From NCBI GenBank assembly GCA_003551645.1, contig PUND01000123.1, forward strand, positions 1 through 36,645: a DNA stretch of 36,645 nt. Reading direction: 5' to 3'. The DNA is from Phycisphaerae bacterium. GTDB taxonomy: Bacteria > Planctomycetota > Phycisphaerae > SM23-33. Of this stretch, positions 24,240 through 33,538 are shown one piece after another. The notes beneath the pieces were generated by a model, which saw only the letters and a list, made by a program, of their open reading frames with translations, made no database searches and was not told where the DNA came from. The translations under genes were made by a program, and so were the position numbers. Numbering within the stretch: position 1 is the first letter of the stretch; each line of letters begins with the position of its first letter.

Positions 24240-25124
24240 TCAGCAGATATTCGGTTCTATGCCGGCGTTTCGCGCGGCCTCGGCCATCGGTTCGACGCAG
24301 TCGCCGCGGGCGACGGCGAAGTGGTACTGGGTGTCCACCCGCAGTGACATGAGCTTTTCCAGCGAGTCCGTCTCGATTACCAGTGCGTTACGGCAGCGTA
24401 TGGGGGCGTCGGCGCATTCGACGAGAGTCCCGCGGGCGAGTATCAGCGATTCGAGATCCTTCGTCAGCCGGGCCAGCGTCACGGGCAGCCCCGGCGGCAG
24501 CTTTACGTGCACGGTAGGGCTTGGGCGGTCTCCATGGTAGTCGGCGATGGTGTACGGGCTGAAGGTCTCGGGGTCGGCAAAATTCCGTGGCAGCACGTCG
24601 TGGCTGACGACGGCTTTGCCGGCCCGCTCATGCAGGCCTCCCATGAAGCTGCACCGGCCCGCCGCGCGGCGGAACAGCAACATCGTCGCCAGGGCGTCGA
24701 GGTCGCCCTGGCATCCGCTGGGTATGCCCTCTTCGCCTAGCAGCATGAGCGGCACGCAGGGCACCGGTCGCTCGGAAGGGGCCTTCCAGTCCGCGCAGAC
24801 GATGGTGATGGCCGCGGCCGAGTGCTCATCCACCAGCGAGCGCAGCGCCAGATACATCCGCATCGCGTCCAGTATGCGTTCATCAGCCGGCTGGTCGGAC
24901 CGGCGACGCTCGGCGCCCGCAATGAGCCGCCGGGCGAGCGTGTGCACGGCCCCGTCGTCGGCCTCGCGCTGTCTGGCGGCCAGTGCATCCGTGGGGACCT
25001 CCACCCCAAGCAGTTCCAGCTTACGTCGGATCACAGCCAGGTCGTCGGTGATTTGGCTTTCGGTGAGGTAGTCGGTCGGCAGCGTGCCGACAATCAGGAA
25101 ATTCCCGGCGTTGTTTTCGGTCAT
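24240..25124 (-). CDS. L-fucose/L-arabinose isomerase-like protein, short form
   Basis: 294 residues from the chosen start. GNFLIVGTLPTDYLTESQIT opens a Rossmann-like stretch. The C-terminal half (VPCVPLMLLGEEGIPSGCQG, DLDALATMLLFRRAAGRCSF) and DYHGDRPSPTVHVKLPPGLP resemble the FucI/AraA fold family (COG2407-like), which interconverts aldoses and ketoses with a divalent metal. Such enzymes have about 450-590 residues, so one N-terminal domain appears missing and the substrate is unknown. Conserved Cys/Glu/Asp in EEGIPSGCQGDLDAL may be metal ligands. Start: ATG 25122-25124 with GGAG six bases upstream; an in-frame ATG at 25208 has a weaker site. It is divergent from gspE. Confidence 0.6.
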   Translation of the reverse strand: MTENNAGNFLIVGTLPTDYLTESQITDDLAVIRRKLELLGVEVPTDALAARQREADDGAVHTLARRLIAGAERRRSDQPADERILDAMRMYLALRSLVDEHSAAAITIVCADWKAPSERPVPCVPLMLLGEEGIPSGCQGDLDALATMLLFRRAAGRCSFMGGLHERAGKAVVSHDVLPRNFADPETFSPYTIADYHGDRPSPTVHVKLPPGLPVTLARLTKDLESLILARGTLVECADAPIRCRNALVIETDSLEKLMSLRVDTQYHFAVARGDCVEPMAEAARNAGIEPNIC

Positions 25125-25361
25125 TTCGGCTCCGTTGGGTATCTGGTCTGAGGCGTGGATATCGTCTGTCGCCGGCGGCGTCAATGCCCGCAAAATCGGC
25201 GCAGCCATGATTTTCCGAAAATAAGAAGAATAAAATACCAGTACGGGCGTTATGCTGATAGTAATGGGTTAGAACCGCGCGCCCGCTGAGGTGTTAGAAC
25301 AATATGGCAGGCCGAAAGTGGCCGGATGCACCCGGACAGGGCGGTGGTGGACGGGCTATAG

Positions 25362-27032
25362 GTGAGCATAACAGAAGCCCTTCTTGAAAAAGGAGTTATA
25401 ACGCCGGAGCACCTGGCTCACGCCATGGAGATCCGCAAGGATGAGGGTCTGCGCCTGGACAAGGCGCTGGTGCAACTGGGTTATGTCAGCGAGCTGGCGC
25501 TGCTGGAGGAGATGGGCGAGCAGCTCGCGATCCCGCTGGTTGACCTGTCGGCGGTGGAAATCGACGTCGAGACGCTGCGCTCGCTGCCGCCGAAGCTGGT
25601 GTTCCGCAAGCACCTGGTCCCCGTCAGCCGCAGCAACGGCGAACTGACGGTGGCCACCTGCGACCCTTATGACCTCTACGCCTTCGACGAGGTCCGTCTG
25701 CTGACCGGGCTGGAGGTGATGCCCGCCCTTGCGCCCCGCGAGGAAATCGACCGAATCATAAAGACCTACTACGGCGTCGGGGGCAACACCATCGAAGAGA
25801 TGATGAGCACCGACGACCTGGAGGTAATAGACGACGGCGAGCAGGACAACGGGGACCTGCTGGAGATGGCCCAGGAGGCCAGCGTCATCAAGCTGGTCAA
25901 CGAGATATTCCTGGAGGCCCTGAACGAGCGGGCCAGCGACATCCACATCGAGCCGTATGAGAACGACCTGATCATCCGCTACCGGATAGACGGGGTGCTT
26001 CAGCGGGCGTCGGTGCCGCCGCAGATTCGACGCTTCCAGGCGGCGATTATCAGCCGCATCAAGATCATGGCGAAGATGAACATCGCCGAGAAGCGCATCC
26101 CCCAGGATGGGCGGATCAACCTCCAGGTCGGCGGCCGGCAGGTGGATGTCCGCGTCAGTGTCATACCCATGCTCTTCGGCGAGGGCGTGGTGATGCGACT
26201 GCTCGATAAGTCCAATCTGCTGTTCAAGCTCACAGACCTCGGCATGGAAGGCGACACCTTCGGCGTCTTTCAGCAGCTCATCAAACGCCCGCACGGCATA
26301 GTCCTGGTCACGGGGCCCACCGGCAGCGGCAAGACCACCACCCTGTACGCGGCGCTTCAGGAGATAGTCCGCCCTGAGATAAAGGTCCTCACGGTGGAAG
26401 ACCCGGTCGAGTACCACCTCGATGGCGTCAATCAGGTGCAGGTGCAGGAGAAGGTGGGCATGACCTTCGCTCGTGGCATCCGACACATGCTTCGGCACGA
26501 CCCCGACGTCGTGATGATCGGCGAGATTCGCGACATCGAGACGGCCGAGGCGGCCATACAGGCGGCGCTGACCGGACACCTGGTTTTCTCCACGCTGCAT
26601 ACCAACGACGCATGCTCGGCCGCGACGCGACTGCTGGACATGCGGCTGGAGCCGTACCTGGTCACCAGCACGCTCGAGGCGGCAATGGCCCAGCGGCTGA
26701 TAAGGACCATCTGCCCCCACTGCAAGGAGCGGTACGAGCCGGACCCGGATTCGCTGCCGGACGACTTCCGACTCCAGCCGGACGAGATGCTCTACAGGGG
26801 CGCCGGATGCCGCCAGTGCCGGGGTACCGGTTACCACGGCAGGAGCGGGCTTTTTGAGCTTATGCTGGTGGACGACGATATCCGACAGCTTGTTATGAAC
26901 AGCTCACCCGCCGGAGAGGTGATCCGCGCTGCGCGTCGCAACGGAATGCGCATGCTGCGCGAGGACGGCTGGACCAAGGTCCGTGCCGGCATAACCACAC
27001 CCGAAGAGGTGATCCGCAGCACCAAGGCATAG
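25362..27032 (+). CDS. gspE: Type II secretion / type IV pilus assembly ATPase GspE/PilB
   Basis: 556 residues. The N-terminal MshEN-type domain (LLEKGVITPEHLAHAMEIRK, then LVQLGYVSELALLEEMGEQL) is known to bind c-di-GMP in some relatives. The core starts with VIKLVNEIFLEALNERASDI and HIEPYENDLIIRYRIDGVLQ, followed by Walker A GPTGSGKTTT (near 318-327), the Asp box TVEDPVEYHLDGVNQVQVQE, Walker B VVMIGEIRD and the His box GHLVFSTLHTNDA. A zinc motif CPHC...CRQC (near 450-486) is typical of GspE/PilB. The ATPase drives pseudopilus growth through GspF and GspL at the inner membrane. A GTG start at 25362 is used. First gene of a ten-gene secretion operon. Confidence 0.95.
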   Translation: MSITEALLEKGVITPEHLAHAMEIRKDEGLRLDKALVQLGYVSELALLEEMGEQLAIPLVDLSAVEIDVETLRSLPPKLVFRKHLVPVSRSNGELTVATCDPYDLYAFDEVRLLTGLEVMPALAPREEIDRIIKTYYGVGGNTIEEMMSTDDLEVIDDGEQDNGDLLEMAQEASVIKLVNEIFLEALNERASDIHIEPYENDLIIRYRIDGVLQRASVPPQIRRFQAAIISRIKIMAKMNIAEKRIPQDGRINLQVGGRQVDVRVSVIPMLFGEGVVMRLLDKSNLLFKLTDLGMEGDTFGVFQQLIKRPHGIVLVTGPTGSGKTTTLYAALQEIVRPEIKVLTVEDPVEYHLDGVNQVQVQEKVGMTFARGIRHMLRHDPDVVMIGEIRDIETAEAAIQAALTGHLVFSTLHTNDACSAATRLLDMRLEPYLVTSTLEAAMAQRLIRTICPHCKERYEPDPDSLPDDFRLQPDEMLYRGAGCRQCRGTGYHGRSGLFELMLVDDDIRQLVMNSSPAGEVIRAARRNGMRMLREDGWTKVRAGITTPEEVIRSTKA

Positions 27033-27067
27033 GTCCCGTCTGTCGGCGGGCGCGGAGCGCGTGCGGC

Positions 27068-28258
27068 ATGGCCACCTACCAATACATAGCGAAAAACAGC
27101 GGAGGGCAGGAGGTTACCGGGCTTCTCAACGCCGAAAACGAGGGCGCCGTCATAAGCGCGCTGAGCGAGCGCAACCTCTACCCTGTCGAGGTCTCGGAGT
27201 ATGCCGAGCGGCCCGGCCGGCTTCGCGGAAATGTCCGTCCCCGGCATATGTCCGTGGCATACGGCCAGCTCGCGGACCTGCTCGGCGCGGGCGTGCCGCT
27301 GTTGCGGGCGCTGGAGATACTGCATCGGGCCACCGGCAACGAACGCCTGAAAGAGGCCATAAACCACCTCCGCGACCAGATAGCCGAGGGCAGCACCCTC
27401 GCCGAGGCGATGGCCGGTCGGCCGAACGCCTTCAAGCCGCTGCACAGCGCCATGATCCGCAGCGGCGAGGAGGCGGGTTTTCTCGAGGATGTGCTGAGAA
27501 ACCTCGCGGAGTTCCTGGAGCGACAGGATGAGCTGAGCGGCAAGGTCCGCGGCGCGATGATATACCCGATGGTGATCACGGTAACGGGTATAATCGGCCT
27601 GCTGGTGATTCTGCTGTTCCTGGTGCCGCGCTTTGAGCCGTTTTTCGCCAACATGGACCTTCCGGTGGCCACGCGGGTGCTTTTCTCGTCCTCGGGCCTG
27701 CTGCGCCGGAACCTGGGACTGCTGCTTGGCGTTACGGCTTTGACGGTGATAGCCATACGGGCAGTGCTGGCGAGCGAATCCGGCAGGCAGGCCTGGGACC
27801 ATTGGCGGGTGAAACTGCCGCTTTTTGGGAAAGTCGTGCGCATGGTGAGCATCACGCGGTTCTGCCGCATCCTCGGGACCATGCTCGCCAACGGCGTGCC
27901 GATTATCCGCGCGCTGGAGATCAGCAAGAACGCCACCGGCTCGCCGGCACTGACCGAACGGATCGCCGAGGCCGCCGACAACGTCCGCCGGGGCGACCCG
28001 CTGGCCGAGCCGCTGCGGCGCAGCGGCATGTTCCCGCCGGAGGTGGTCGAGATGGTCGCCGTGGCCGAGGAGTCCAACCAGCTTGAAAAGGTGCTGGTGC
28101 ACATAGCCGACACGGTCGAGCGGCGGATGGACCGCCAGGTGGACCAGGCGGTGCGGCTGATAGAGCCGGTCATCCTCGTGCTGCTCGCGGGGGTGCTGGC
28201 GTTCGTGGCGATGGGGCTTATCACCCCCATCATCCAACTTGGACAGGCGTTTCGCTGA
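27068..28258 (+). CDS. gspF: Type II secretion inner-membrane platform protein GspF
   Basis: 396 residues, normal length. It begins MATYQYIAKNSGGQEVTGLL and contains two homologous T2SSF domains with YGQLADLLGAGVPLLRALEI and ITRFCRILGTMLANGVPIIR. Three membrane segments are visible (YPMVITVTGIIGLLVILLFL; NLGLLLGVTALTVIAIRAVL; and the last, PVILVLLAGVLAFVAMGLI). GspF/PilC couples the ATPase to pseudopilus assembly. The gene follows gspE by 35 bases. Confidence 0.96.
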   Translation: MATYQYIAKNSGGQEVTGLLNAENEGAVISALSERNLYPVEVSEYAERPGRLRGNVRPRHMSVAYGQLADLLGAGVPLLRALEILHRATGNERLKEAINHLRDQIAEGSTLAEAMAGRPNAFKPLHSAMIRSGEEAGFLEDVLRNLAEFLERQDELSGKVRGAMIYPMVITVTGIIGLLVILLFLVPRFEPFFANMDLPVATRVLFSSSGLLRRNLGLLLGVTALTVIAIRAVLASESGRQAWDHWRVKLPLFGKVVRMVSITRFCRILGTMLANGVPIIRALEISKNATGSPALTERIAEAADNVRRGDPLAEPLRRSGMFPPEVVEMVAVAEESNQLEKVLVHIADTVERRMDRQVDQAVRLIEPVILVLLAGVLAFVAMGLITPIIQLGQAFR

Positions 28259-28309
28259 TGCCGGCGGTGCTGGCCGACCGGTATCGGGGTAACGAGAAAC
28301 AAAGGTTCT

Positions 28310-28774
28310 ATGATGGCTGCACGGGAGAAACAAATGAGCAGACGTGAAAGGAACAGGAGAAAGGGCTTTACCCTCATCGAGCTGATCATCGTCGTGAGCG
28401 TGCTGGCGTTCCTGGCGGGCATATCCGTCGTTGGATACACCCAGGTCCGCAGGGGCCTGGACCGGGACGCGACTCTCGCCCTGATCAGTCAGACCGAAAG
28501 CGCGGTCAAGTTCTACGAAGCCAACATGAGGCGCTACCCGACCACCGAGGAAGGCCTGAGGGCGCTTATCGAAAGGCCCCAGGACGAGGCCGAGGCCGAG
28601 CGATGGAACGGGCCGTACCTCGAGGAGCGGGAAATCCCCCGCGACGCATGGGGCAACGAGCTTCGGTACGAACGTGTGACCGATGACGAGGACCGGCCGT
28701 TCCGCATCTGGTCGGTCGGGCCTGACGGACAGGACGGCACCGACGATGACATCCGCCCCTGGACGGACGACTAG
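28310..28774 (+). CDS. gspG: Major pseudopilin GspG
   Basis: 154 residues. The prepilin leader ends in RRKG, followed by FTLIELIIVVSVLAFLAGIS with the conserved Glu at +5. The C-terminus has the GspG-type WNGPYLEEREIPRDAWGNEL and the acidic DGQDGTDDDIRPW loop near the end, which resembles the calcium site of GspG. RRYPTTEEGLRALIERPQDE is a family hallmark too. GspG forms the pseudopilus fibre that pushes substrates through the secretin. Start could be 28310 (AAAGG upstream) or 28334 (GGGAG six bases upstream), giving leaders of about 19 or 11 residues. Confidence 0.94.
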   Translation: MMAAREKQMSRRERNRRKGFTLIELIIVVSVLAFLAGISVVGYTQVRRGLDRDATLALISQTESAVKFYEANMRRYPTTEEGLRALIERPQDEAEAERWNGPYLEEREIPRDAWGNELRYERVTDDEDRPFRIWSVGPDGQDGTDDDIRPWTDD

Positions 28775-29339
28775 CGGGGCCGCGGCGGCGTCTGGTTTCA
28801 CGCTGATTGAGCTGGTGCTGGTCCTGGCGGTGCTGATGACGCTCGCGGGCGTTACGGTGCTGAACCTGCGCGGCTTCGGAAGCGCCCACGAGCTGGATGA
28901 AAGCGCGAACCGGCTGACCACCGCGCTGCGCCTGGCGCGGGCGGAGGCGGCCAACCAGGGCCGGAGAATACGAATACAGCCGGACGGCGACACAGGCCTG
29001 CTGCGAGTGCTGTGGGAGCCGGAGCCGCTGGCGAGGCCCGGCGAGTTTTCCGAGTACCCCAGCGTGTGGCGCGGGTACCTGCCGGCCGAGCCGGTTCGCG
29101 TTGTGCGTAGCCGGCTGACCGGCGAAAGCCGTTACCGCTCGCTGTGGTCGGAGCGTGCTTGGTCGGACGGCTCGGACGCCGAGCTTGAGCCGGTGACGTT
29201 CTATCCCGACGGAACGAGCGACTCGGCCGTGCTGGAGTTGCAGCGGGGCGAGCTGGTCGTGGTTGTGGAGATAAGCGGGCATACCGGGACGGTCAGCACC
29301 TACAGGTCGTCGCCGGACCAGCGGCAGGGCGCATGGTGA
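28746..29339 (+). CDS. gspH: Minor pseudopilin GspH
   Basis: 197 residues. Leader ending AAAASG, then FTLIELVLVLAVLMTLAGVT with Glu at +5. The continuation HELDESANRLTTALRLARAE with AANQGRRIRIQ is the GspH pattern, and FYPDGTSDSAVLELQRGELV is the late beta-strand part. Minor pseudopilins form the tip of the pseudopilus. The start at 28746 lies inside the end of gspG, an overlap of about 29 bases; the frame also stays open upstream to 28683, but that would be deep inside gspG. Confidence 0.88.
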   Translation: MTSAPGRTTSGAAAASGFTLIELVLVLAVLMTLAGVTVLNLRGFGSAHELDESANRLTTALRLARAEAANQGRRIRIQPDGDTGLLRVLWEPEPLARPGEFSEYPSVWRGYLPAEPVRVVRSRLTGESRYRSLWSERAWSDGSDAELEPVTFYPDGTSDSAVLELQRGELVVVVEISGHTGTVSTYRSSPDQRQGAW

Positions 29340-29365
29340 AGCCGCAACCTGTCGGAGATCGAGGC

Positions 29366-29809
29366 ATGGAAGGACAGACAGCGACAACCGTAAGGTCGGC
29401 CCAGTCGGCCGGCAGGAGGCAGTCGGGCGTGGTCCTGATGGAGATCGTCCTTGCGCTGGCTGTGTTCTTCGCCATAGGCGGGATAGTCGTCGGCTCGATG
29501 AATTCCGCGGCCCGCGCCGCCGGACAGGTGGCCCGGGAGGCCCGGGCGGCCGACCTAACTGTGACGATTATGTCGCAAATTCACATGGGCCTGATAGAAG
29601 CGAGGGATTTCGGTCCCGAATACCTGGAAGAGCCGATGGACGGCTGGACCTGGCGGATAGTGACCGAACCGGTTTCGGACTCTTTCGATATTCCGGAGAT
29701 GGTTCGTGTGGAGATCGTCGTCCGCGACACCCGTAACGACCGGGTGCATCGGCTGACAGAACTCGTGCTCGACGATGTCGAGGCCGTCGAACAGGAGGCC
29801 TGGTGGTGA
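29366..29809 (+). CDS. gspI: Minor pseudopilin GspI
   Basis: 147 residues from the chosen start. Leader ending GRRQSG, then VVLMEIVLALAVFFAIGGIV with Glu at +5; here the first mature residue is Val and not Phe. The rest is short and has WTWRIVTEPVSDSFDIPEMV followed by RVEIVVRD, the typical GspI-like two-strand part after the helix. Start 29366 has GGAG eight bases upstream; an alternative ATG at 29333 overlaps the gspH stop but would give a 32-residue leader. Confidence 0.85.
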   Translation: MEGQTATTVRSAQSAGRRQSGVVLMEIVLALAVFFAIGGIVVGSMNSAARAAGQVAREARAADLTVTIMSQIHMGLIEARDFGPEYLEEPMDGWTWRIVTEPVSDSFDIPEMVRVEIVVRDTRNDRVHRLTELVLDDVEAVEQEAWW

Positions 29810-30567
29810 TCGGCCGTTCGTTCAGAACGTCGCGACCGCAACCGGCGGGACTTACGCTGGTGGAGCTTATCCTCGCGCTGGCGCTGACGGTCGGTCTTGC
29901 CGGTGCGGTGATGGGCTTCTATCACCAGTCCACGTCGCTGCGCGAGTCGCTGCTTGCGCAGGCGGACTTTGTCGCCGCACAGCGGTCGTTCATGGACCAG
30001 GTGACTTCGGAGCTTCGCGGCGCCCGCCGGCACCGTATGACGGGCATCACTCTCGAAGGCGGCGAGATGGAGATGGAGCTGGTAACGACCGCACTTCCGG
30101 GACCGGCGGTGTGGGTCGCGCCGAGAATCACCGAGCAGCCCCCGCCGGTCGAGCATGACCTTCGCCTGGTCGGCTACCGGCTCGGCTACGAGGAAGACGA
30201 GGCCGGCAACGTCTTCGTAAGCGGGCTGGAACGGACCGAGCAGAGGCGGATTACCGCCCCGGTGGTCGAGGAAGGCGAGGAAATCACAGTCGAGCTACTG
30301 ACCGACCGCATCAGGTTTCTGCGGCTGCGGTACTGGGACGGCTCGGCCTGGATCACGTCCTTCTCCGGCGGCGATTTTCCGGAGGCGGTGGAGGTGACGG
30401 TCGGCAGGCGCCCGCTCCCGGAGGCCACCACGCCCGAAGAGTATCCCTATGAGACATTCACCCGCGTGGTCTATATCCCTGCCGGTGGTGAAACGCCTCG
30501 CGGCCGGGGCGAACGCGGCGGCGGACGACAAGACGCCGATGAATTCGGCGAAGGAGGCCGCTGGTGA
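29803..30567 (+). CDS. gspJ: Minor pseudopilin GspJ
   Basis: 254 residues. Leader ending PQPAG, then LTLVELILALALTVGLAGAV with Glu at +5, and a long C-terminal part with RIRFLRLRYWDGSAWITSFS and FPEAVEVTVGRRPLP, which matches the GspJ core. The last 30 residues are Gly/Arg/Glu-rich and probably disordered, an addition to the usual length of about 200. GTG start overlaps the gspI stop, and the stop overlaps the gspK start (GTGA). Confidence 0.88.
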   Translation: MVIGRSFRTSRPQPAGLTLVELILALALTVGLAGAVMGFYHQSTSLRESLLAQADFVAAQRSFMDQVTSELRGARRHRMTGITLEGGEMEMELVTTALPGPAVWVAPRITEQPPPVEHDLRLVGYRLGYEEDEAGNVFVSGLERTEQRRITAPVVEEGEEITVELLTDRIRFLRLRYWDGSAWITSFSGGDFPEAVEVTVGRRPLPEATTPEEYPYETFTRVVYIPAGGETPRGRGERGGGRQDADEFGEGGRW

Positions 30568-31973
30568 AAAACCGCGGCGCCATCCTGGTGGTCGTGATGG
30601 TCCTGACGGCCCTGTCGTCGGTGGTGGCGGCCAGCTTGCTGTTCCGCATGCACGCCGAAGTCGCCGCCTCGGGCGCCGCCGTCGGAGGAGAACAGGCGTA
30701 CTCCGCGGCATACAGCGGCATTCGCCGGGCCATGTCCATCGTCGCGAACGACCCTTACCACACGGACTGGTACGACAACCCCTCGCTGCTGCACAACCAG
30801 CTTGTGGCCGACGACGGCGTGTGCAGGTGGTACTTCACCATATATGCCCATAATCCGTCGGACCCCGGGAATCTCCGCTTCGGGCTTACCGACCAGGCAG
30901 CCCATATCGATGTCAACGCCGCCGATGAGGATATCCTCGCGGCGATTCCGAACATGACGGCCGAGCTGGTCGATGCGCTGCTGGACTACCGCGACAGCGA
31001 CGACACCCCTCGGCCCCAGGGCGCCGAGCAGGACTACTACGGCCAGCTCGCGTACCCTTACCTGATCCCCAACGGCCCGCTGGGGACCGTCGAGGAGCTT
31101 CTGATGGTCCGCGGCTTCACCGGACCGGTGGTGTACGGCGAGGACGCCAACCTCAACGGGCTTCTGGACCCCAACGAGGACGACGGCGGCCAGACCTTCC
31201 CGCCCGACGACGGCGACGGCGTTCTGGATCGGGGAATGCTGGGCGTGCTGGCTGTGGATGTGTCTGCGCCGAATATCGACAGCGACGGAAACCCCCGAGT
31301 GAACATGCTGACCGCGGAGCGGGAGGAGCTTGAGTACGCCGGGCTGTCGGATCAGACCATCGACTACATCATGGTCATCCGCGCTGAAAGCTCGCTGTCC
31401 GAGGCCACCCGCCGCCGCAGGGGCATCGGCGAGATGCCCTCTCATCCGGCGGAGCTTCTGGAGGCCGAGTACGAGGTCACCCAGGACCACGAGGAGCTGG
31501 ATCTTCAGGCCGGCGACGTTATTTACTCCGGCGTCGGGGCCGACGAGCTTGCCGATGTGCTCGACCGGCTGACCTGCACGGACGAAGAGACCCTCACAGG
31601 CCTGGTCAACGTCAATACCGCCCCGGCGGCGGTGCTGGCCGCGCTGATGGGCGGCGACGAGTTCACCGCCCGGCGAATCGTTGACTACCGAGCCGGCCTC
31701 GGCGACATCGAGCGGCTCACGCCCGCCTGGCTGTACGCGCAGGGCGTGGTGGACGCCGAGCGGTTCGTGGAGTTGGCGCCTATGCTCACGACGCGAAGCA
31801 ACAGCTTCCACGTTCGGTGCCTCGGTTTCGGCGTTCCGTGCGGCCGGTTCCGCGTGCTGGAGGCGATTATCGACGTTTCGGATACCAGGCCCCGGATCAC
31901 CTATCTCAGAGACATTACGCGCCTGGGGCTGCCCTTCGTCCCGGACGCCGACGAGTTGAGGAGGGGCGGATGA
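30564..31973 (+). CDS. gspK: Minor pseudopilin GspK
   Basis: 469 residues, longer than the usual 320. The N-terminus MKNRG/AILVVVMVLTALSS is a GspK-type prepilin segment without Glu at +5, as in the family. GEQAYSAAYSGIRRAMSIVA and the acidic soluble domain follow. The late GLVNVNTAPAAVLAALMGGD with FTARRIVDYRAGLGDIERL is the helix-hairpin-helix-like part of GspK. Residues about 170-240 hold a NLNGLLDPNEDDGG / DDGDGVLDRG stretch like a calcium-binding Asp-rich loop, an apparent insertion. GspK caps the pseudopilus tip with GspI and GspJ. Stop overlaps the next start (ATGA). Confidence 0.9.
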   Translation: MKNRGAILVVVMVLTALSSVVAASLLFRMHAEVAASGAAVGGEQAYSAAYSGIRRAMSIVANDPYHTDWYDNPSLLHNQLVADDGVCRWYFTIYAHNPSDPGNLRFGLTDQAAHIDVNAADEDILAAIPNMTAELVDALLDYRDSDDTPRPQGAEQDYYGQLAYPYLIPNGPLGTVEELLMVRGFTGPVVYGEDANLNGLLDPNEDDGGQTFPPDDGDGVLDRGMLGVLAVDVSAPNIDSDGNPRVNMLTAEREELEYAGLSDQTIDYIMVIRAESSLSEATRRRRGIGEMPSHPAELLEAEYEVTQDHEELDLQAGDVIYSGVGADELADVLDRLTCTDEETLTGLVNVNTAPAAVLAALMGGDEFTARRIVDYRAGLGDIERLTPAWLYAQGVVDAERFVELAPMLTTRSNSFHVRCLGFGVPCGRFRVLEAIIDVSDTRPRITYLRDITRLGLPFVPDADELRRGG

Positions 31974-33538
31974 TGGCCGGATTCGTCGGAAAACTTGGAG
32001 TACTGCTCGGCGGCGGGCGTGTCGCGGCAGTCGAGTTCGACAGGCGACACCTGCGACTGGTGGAGTCCACCCGCAGCGCCGGGGTTTCGACCGTGCGGCG
32101 GCTGCAATGCCTAGATATGCCGGACGATATGGACCTCTCGGACCCCCAGCCGGTCGGGAAGTTCATCGGCCGGTCGCTGCGCGAAATCGGCCTGGGCGGG
32201 GCGGCGCTGCTTATGAACATCCCCCGCGGGCAGGCGGTGCTCAAGCCACTGAGCTTCCCGCCGGGGACCGCCGAGGCGGACCTGCCCGGCATGGTCCTTT
32301 ACCAGATGGAAAGCGACCTGCCGTTTCCGGTCGCGGACGCGGTAATCGACTTCACCGTGGAGACCCATTACGCGGCCGAGCCGACCGGACAGAACCAGTC
32401 AGAAAGCGTGGATGTGCTGGTGGCGGCGGTGCGTCTGGAAGTTGTGGACTACTACCGCCGTGTGGCGTCCGCGGCCGGATGCAAGCTGTACGGGCTTGGA
32501 CTGAGGTCGTATTCAAACCTTCGGTGTCTGCGTGGCTGTCTGCCCGGGCCGGAGCGGGACAACGAGGGGCTGGCCCTGGTGAACCTCACCGCCGACGATG
32601 CGGAGATAGACGTTGTCACCGGTCCCGGCCGCTGCCGGCTCAGTTTCAGCCGGTCGGTAACGCTGCTGGCGTCGGGCGACGACGACCCCGACGCTCGCGT
32701 CCGTGCGGTCGTTACAGAGACGGCTCGGAGTCTGCGCAGCTACCAGACACTCGACAGCGGCGGGCGTGTGGACAGGGCGATCGTCGCCGGCGGCACCGGC
32801 ATCGAGGAGCGGGTCGCCGAGGAACTGGCCCGACGGCTGGGCGTCAGATGCGACCGTTTCAACCCCGCCGAAGCACTGGGCCTGACCGCCGGCTCCGACG
32901 CGTCCGGCTTCCTGCCGGCCCTGGGCCTTGCCGCCGAGCCGGACTCCCGGCCGCTGGATTTCCTGGCGCCCAAACGCCCGCCGGTGAAGCGCGACACGCG
33001 CAAACTCCGCACCGCCGCCATCGTCGCCGGCGCGGTGCTGCTGTTGGCAGGGTTGTACGGCGGCCGTACGCTGCACCTCGCCGCCAAGAGTCGGCAACTG
33101 TCCGAACTGAACGAGCGGATCGAGGACAACAAACCGCTGGTCGCCTCGGCTCAGGACCTGAACCGGCGGGTGGACCAGGTGGACGTTTGGCTTAACGCCC
33201 GCCGCGACTGGTTAGTCCACTGGGCCCATGTGACGTGCCTGTTCCCGTCGGCGACCGATGCGTACGCCACCAGCTTGCGGACCGTGGCGGACGGGCGTAT
33301 GGCCCTGGAGGTGCGCGCCCGCCGGGCCGAGGTTATCGACGAAATCCGCCGCCGCCTGACCGAGGCCGGCTACGGCTTCACATCGTCGGGTGTGTCCACC
33401 GTCACCGACGATCGCGGATATATCTACTCGGCCGTTATCGATTTGCGGATACCGTCGCGGATGGAAGTGGACCTGTCCGCCGTGGAGCCGGTGCCCAGGC
33501 CGGACGACGACATCGGCGCCGGAAGGGGGGAGCGATGA
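31970..33538 (+). CDS. GspL-like protein of PilM plus PilN type
   Basis: 522 residues. The N-terminal about 330 residues form an actin-like PilM/GspL domain: GRVAAVEFDRRHLRLVESTR, LPGMVLYQMESDLPFPVADA and RAIVAGGTGIEERVAEELAR are its strand-turn motifs. A single membrane helix follows (near 346-364, AAIVAGAVLLLAGLYGG), then a coiled segment (SRQLSELNERIEDNKPLVAS) and a PilN/ferredoxin-like end (MALEVRARRAEVIDEIRRRL). GspL recruits the GspE ATPase to the inner membrane. Start ATG 31970 has GAGGAGG upstream and overlaps the gspK stop; the long upstream frame from 31817 is a shadow. Confidence 0.85.
   Translation: MMAGFVGKLGVLLGGGRVAAVEFDRRHLRLVESTRSAGVSTVRRLQCLDMPDDMDLSDPQPVGKFIGRSLREIGLGGAALLMNIPRGQAVLKPLSFPPGTAEADLPGMVLYQMESDLPFPVADAVIDFTVETHYAAEPTGQNQSESVDVLVAAVRLEVVDYYRRVASAAGCKLYGLGLRSYSNLRCLRGCLPGPERDNEGLALVNLTADDAEIDVVTGPGRCRLSFSRSVTLLASGDDDPDARVRAVVTETARSLRSYQTLDSGGRVDRAIVAGGTGIEERVAEELARRLGVRCDRFNPAEALGLTAGSDASGFLPALGLAAEPDSRPLDFLAPKRPPVKRDTRKLRTAAIVAGAVLLLAGLYGGRTLHLAAKSRQLSELNERIEDNKPLVASAQDLNRRVDQVDVWLNARRDWLVHWAHVTCLFPSATDAYATSLRTVADGRMALEVRARRAEVIDEIRRRLTEAGYGFTSSGVSTVTDDRGYIYSAVIDLRIPSRMEVDLSAVEPVPRPDDDIGAGRGER

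Noticed and set aside
25356-26837. 493-codon antisense frame under gspE
   Set aside because: Shadow of the GspE frame, no ribosome site or family features.
26831-28993. 720-codon open frame antisense to gspF and the ends of its neighbours
   Set aside because: The plus strand there codes for clear GspE, GspF and GspG proteins with start and overlap signals; the antisense product has no recognisable motif.
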